Translations under genes and position numbers: made by a program
The notes under the pieces: model-generated
Database searches by the model: none
What the model saw: only the letters and a program-made list of their open reading frames with translations
What the model was told of the DNA's origin: nothing
Assembly (NCBI GenBank): GCA_020056895.1
Contig: JAGVGV010000569.1
Span: 1 to 8,329, forward strand
Length of the DNA: 8,329 bases
Reading direction: 5' to 3'
Source: Deltaproteobacteria bacterium
GTDB lineage: Bacteria; Desulfobacterota; Desulfarculia; Adiutricales; JAGVGV01
Shown here: positions 5,994 through 8,329 of the stretch, in pieces
Layout of the letters: each line of letters starts with the position of its first letter
Position numbering within the stretch: the stretch's first letter is position 1

Positions 5994-6992
5994 CTAAAGG
6001 CTGGATAGATAATCCGAAGCGTCCAGGTCCGGGATTTCCTCCAGCAGGTATTTTCGGATCCGTTCCTTGATGCGTTCTTCGATCTGGCGGACTCGTTCCC
6101 GGGAAACGCCGAAGGCCTCCCCCATGTCGTGCAGGGTGGCGGGGGTCTCGGCCAGGATGCGGCGGTCCAGGATCATCCGCTCCCGTTCGCCCAAGGTTTT
6201 ACGGAATTCGTTCAGTTTGTTTTTCAACAGGGTCATCATCTGGCCGGTGGCCAGAATATCATCCACCGGCTCCTCGGCCGAAGCCAGAAAACTCAGGCGC
6301 GATTCGTCGGTGTCGTCCCGTACCGGCGCGTCCAGGGAAACCTCGCGGCCGCTCAGCCGCTGGTCCATTTCCACCACGTCTTTTTCCGAAACCTGAAGCC
6401 GTTCGGAAAGCAGTTGGGGACCGGGATCGATCCCTTCCGCCAGCAAACGGTCTTTTTCCTTTTTCAGGTTGTAAAAAAGTTTCCGCTGGGCCTGAGTGGT
6501 TCCAAGCCGGACCAGATGCCAGTTGTCCATGATGGATTTGAGGATATACGCCTTGATCCAGAACGAAGCATAATATGAAAATTTGACGCCCCGCTGGGGG
6601 TCGAATTTTTTCAATGCCTGCATCAACCCTACGTTGCCTTCCTGGATCAGGTCCAACAGGTTTTTCATCCAGTAATTCTGGAATTCCAGCGCGATCTTGA
6701 CCACCAGCCGGAGGTTGGACGTGACCAGCCGGAAGGCCGCCTGTTCGTCTCCGGTTTCCCGGTACCGGAGGGCAAGCTGTGTTTCCTCTTCCCGCGTCAA
6801 CAACTGGTATCGGCTGATTTCGTACAAGTACCGCCGAAGCGGATCAAAAGGACCCGGCAGCTTTCCGGAAGTGATTTCCAGCGGCGGGAGCGCGTTGTCG
6901 CCTTCGGGACCGGGGATATCCATGGAGTCCAGATCGTCCGGGATTTCCTCGGATTCAGCCCCCCCCATGAGTTCGTTTGCGTCCTCTGGCAT
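5994..6992 (-). CDS. rpoH: RNA polymerase sigma-32 type factor
   Basis: A 332-residue sigma-70 family factor directing RNA polymerase to heat-shock type promoters. Region 2 is complete (about 86-162), including the core-binding stretch LLDLIQEGNVGLMQALKKFD and the -10 recognition part FSYYASFWIKAYIL. It is followed by the RpoH-type box QRKLFYNLKKEK (169-180), which in E. coli RpoH is tied to turnover and core binding. Region 4 (about 266-316) ends in the -35 reading helix VSRERVRQIEERI. About 45 acidic, proline-containing residues precede region 1.2, making it longer than the 284-residue E. coli protein. The start is the ATG at 6992, with GAGG five bases upstream; an ATG at 6995 is equally in frame and 6968 is a later option. 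It has its own promoter and a downstream terminator. Assignment to the RpoH branch is from motif recognition; another group 3 sigma is possible but less likely. Confidence 0.88.
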   Translation of the reverse strand: MPEDANELMGGAESEEIPDDLDSMDIPGPEGDNALPPLEITSGKLPGPFDPLRRYLYEISRYQLLTREEETQLALRYRETGDEQAAFRLVTSNLRLVVKIALEFQNYWMKNLLDLIQEGNVGLMQALKKFDPQRGVKFSYYASFWIKAYILKSIMDNWHLVRLGTTQAQRKLFYNLKKEKDRLLAEGIDPGPQLLSERLQVSEKDVVEMDQRLSGREVSLDAPVRDDTDESRLSFLASAEEPVDDILATGQMMTLLKNKLNEFRKTLGERERMILDRRILAETPATLHDMGEAFGVSRERVRQIEERIKERIRKYLLEEIPDLDASDYLSSL

Positions 6993-7001
6993 CATGTCCT
7001 C

Positions 7002-7030
7002 AATATATTTGAATGACCGGCCCCTGTCAA
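7002..7030 (-). promoter_or_regulatory. sigma-70 promoter of rpoH
   Basis: On the minus strand a perfect TTGACA (7030-7025) and TATATT (7007-7002, one mismatch) are separated by exactly 17 bases. The expected transcription start, about seven bases past the -10 box, is the A at 6995. That is the first of two tandem in-frame ATG codons, so the mRNA may be leaderless or nearly so. Confidence 0.7.
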
Positions 7031-7038
7031 TCAACCCT

Positions 7039-7069
7039 GGGCCGGAGCCCGAGGTTAGGGGCCGGAGCC
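7039..7069. repeat. 11-base direct repeat upstream of the rpoH promoter
   Basis: GGGCCGGAGCC occurs at 7039-7049 and again at 7059-7069, exactly 20 bases apart (about two helical turns). It lies just upstream of the -35 box, where an activator or repressor could bind on one DNA face. The local sequence is very GC-rich, so chance repetition is possible. Confidence 0.35.
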
Positions 7070-7089
7070 GGGTGGGCCTGGAGACCCGG
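7068..7089. other. inverted repeat in the cobS-rpoH gap
   Basis: CCGGGT (7068-7073) and ACCCGG (7084-7089) form a six-base stem with a ten-base loop. No T-run follows on the minus strand, so it is not a convincing terminator for cobS. The rest of the gap to 7226 shows no gene, tRNA or recognised riboswitch. Confidence 0.3.
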
Positions 7090-7226
7090 GGGGGCCTTCA
7101 AAATGAAGAAAGTCAACGTCGAACGGACATCGGGCGGCCGGGGTGGGAACGATGGCCAAAGAAGAGCGCCGGGGAAGGGAGGCGCCAGGGGAGACCAGAC
7201 CGGGGATTTCACCCTCGGCGCCCCGA

Positions 7227-7979
7227 TTACCGCCAAACGGCAAAAAAGACCGTAATCACCAAAAGACCTACGCATTGGCCCAGTTCGACCACCGCGCCCA
7301 GCACATCACCGGTCACCCCGCCCAACTGGCTCCGCCAAACACGGACCCCGGCCACCGCCGCCAGAGCCACCACCAGGCAGGTGACCAGCCCGGGCACTCC
7401 TAGAATGAGTCCGGAAAGAACCACCGCCCACCCTCCGGCCGTAATCAGGTCCCCGCCGCCGGTCAGGTTGATGAAGGGCCGGCCCAGGCCGCCTTCGGGC
7501 CGGGCGTAAACCGACAGGCAGGCGGTGATCGAAACGGCCAACCGGCCCCAGACCGGGACCAGAGCCACCGCGCCCACCGCGCCGGCCGGTCCGGCCAGAT
7601 GTCCCAATAAAGACGCTTCGAGGCCAATGACCAGAACGAGCGCCGCCGCGCCGAAAGCGCCGATGGTCGAATCCTTCATGATGGCCAGCTTCATGTCCCG
7701 GTCCCGATGGGAAAACAGCCCATCGGCGGTGTCGGCCAGGCCGTCCAGATGGAGCCCCTGAGTCAGAAGGGCCAGAGTGAGGACCAATAGGAAACCCATG
7801 GCCGACGGCGGAATCACCGGCCCCAAAACCCAGGCCAACGCGGCCGCCGGTCCGCCCAAGCAGAGGCCCACCAGCGGAAACAGGCCCCCGGCCCGGGCCA
7901 TGTCGGCGCTGGTTTCTTCCAGATCGTTCCTCAGACGAAAAACGGTCAGGAACTGAAGAGCGATCAAAAATCGGCGCAT
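7227..7979 (-). CDS. cobS: adenosylcobinamide-GDP ribazoletransferase (cobalamin synthase)
   Basis: This inner-membrane enzyme joins adenosylcobinamide-GDP with alpha-ribazole (or its phosphate) to give adenosylcobalamin, the last assembly step of the nucleotide loop. The 250-residue length is close to the usual size. Diagnostic motifs are LHLDGLADTADGLFS (77-90), MKDSTIGAFGA (101-111) and LGGVTGDVLGAVVEL (219-233). Several hydrophobic segments (about 33-56, 60-75, 110-128, 132-145, 184-212, 228-247) fit a polytopic protein. The ATG at 7979 begins MRRFLIALQFLTVF, the typical N-terminus. It lies 16 bases inside the end of cobU, so translation is probably coupled, and the upstream ribosome site is weak. 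A longer frame to 8027 would add only residues encoded by cobU sequence. No clear terminator follows. Confidence 0.95.
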   Translation of the reverse strand: MRRFLIALQFLTVFRLRNDLEETSADMARAGGLFPLVGLCLGGPAAALAWVLGPVIPPSAMGFLLVLTLALLTQGLHLDGLADTADGLFSHRDRDMKLAIMKDSTIGAFGAAALVLVIGLEASLLGHLAGPAGAVGAVALVPVWGRLAVSITACLSVYARPEGGLGRPFINLTGGGDLITAGGWAVVLSGLILGVPGLVTCLVVALAAVAGVRVWRSQLGGVTGDVLGAVVELGQCVGLLVITVFFAVWR

Positions 7980-8329
7980 ATTCGGCCATCCCGTTTCAGG
8001 GCCACCGGCAGACCGGCCACCACCCACCAGGCGTCATAGGCCGCCCGAGCCAGTAATTGATGGGACGTACCGGCCGCGTCCCGAAATTCGCGGGCCAGCC
8101 GGTTTTCGGGAACGATCCCCTGGCCCACCTCGTTACCGACCACCACCACCCGGGCCGGACAGGCCAGCGCGGTCTGGATCAGCCGTTCCACCCGGGCCGC
8201 GACCTGGTCGGCCGAAAGCCCCTGTCCGGCCATCAGGTTGCTGAGCCACATGTTCAGGCAATCGAGCAGAACCACGGACGCTTCGTCCGAACCGATCCGA
8301 GCCAAGGCCTCGTCCGGAACCAAGGGTTC
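7964..8329 (-). CDS. cobU: adenosylcobinamide kinase / guanylyltransferase, 3' part
   Basis: The last 121 codons of a gene that continues beyond the right edge; the frame is open to the final base. CobU phosphorylates adenosylcobinamide and transfers GMP to it, giving the substrate of CobS. Visible family motifs are the leading EPL, VVLLDCLNMWLSNL, NEVGQGIVPENRLAREFRD and VVAGLPVALK near the end. The N-terminal P-loop and the guanylylated histidine lie outside the window and cannot be checked. The family usually reads SNEVG where this protein has GNEVG, a minor change. The TTG at 8323 is not a true start. The end overlaps cobS, matching their consecutive reactions. Confidence 0.92.
   Translation of the reverse strand, partial: EPLVPDEALARIGSDEASVVLLDCLNMWLSNLMAGQGLSADQVAARVERLIQTALACPARVVVVGNEVGQGIVPENRLAREFRDAAGTSHQLLARAAYDAWWVVAGLPVALKRDGRICADF

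Overview
This 8.3 kb window reads as ordinary chromosome of a GC-rich Gram-negative bacterium. A member of the Desulfobacterota (former Deltaproteobacteria) is my best guess. The reasons are a sigma-32 type factor with an acidic N-terminal extension, two outer-membrane-style lipoproteins (a large TPR protein and a LolA/LolB-fold DUF4292 protein), a stand-alone Mut7-C protein and cobalamin nucleotide-loop genes. The taxonomic call is inference. All eight protein genes lie on the minus strand, so the transcriptional order runs from high to low coordinates.

Right end (8329 to 7227): the 3' part of cobU (adenosylcobinamide kinase/guanylyltransferase, cut by the window edge) overlaps cobS (cobalamin synthase). 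Together they activate adenosylcobinamide and join it to alpha-ribazole. A 200-base gap follows. It holds a direct repeat, an inverted repeat and a near-consensus sigma-70 promoter (TTGACA, 17 bases, TATATT) for an rpoH-like sigma factor (6992 to 5994). The predicted transcription start of that promoter falls on the start codon.

Middle (5973 to 2347): directly after rpoH there is a compact intrinsic terminator and then a perfect 16-base palindrome. Next come four tightly packed, partly overlapping genes. They are a lipoprotein with about 15 TPR repeats, a DUF4292 lipoprotein resembling LolB, a Mut7-C domain protein with a lost acidic residue and an intact zinc ribbon, and a 177-residue protein I cannot identify. 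The overlaps suggest one translationally coupled operon, probably fed partly by read-through from rpoH.

Left end (2346 to 1): a hybrid sensor kinase (receiver, two PAS domains, HisKA_2, HATPase) has its own good sigma-70 promoter and a leader of about 180 bases. Its N-terminal receiver lacks the phospho-acceptor aspartate. Past its stop codon the sequence becomes less GC-rich. It carries several hairpins and ends in a plus-strand intrinsic terminator with no credible protein. This is the best candidate for an unannotated structured RNA, convergent with the kinase gene. No mobile element, CRISPR array, tRNA or rRNA was seen.
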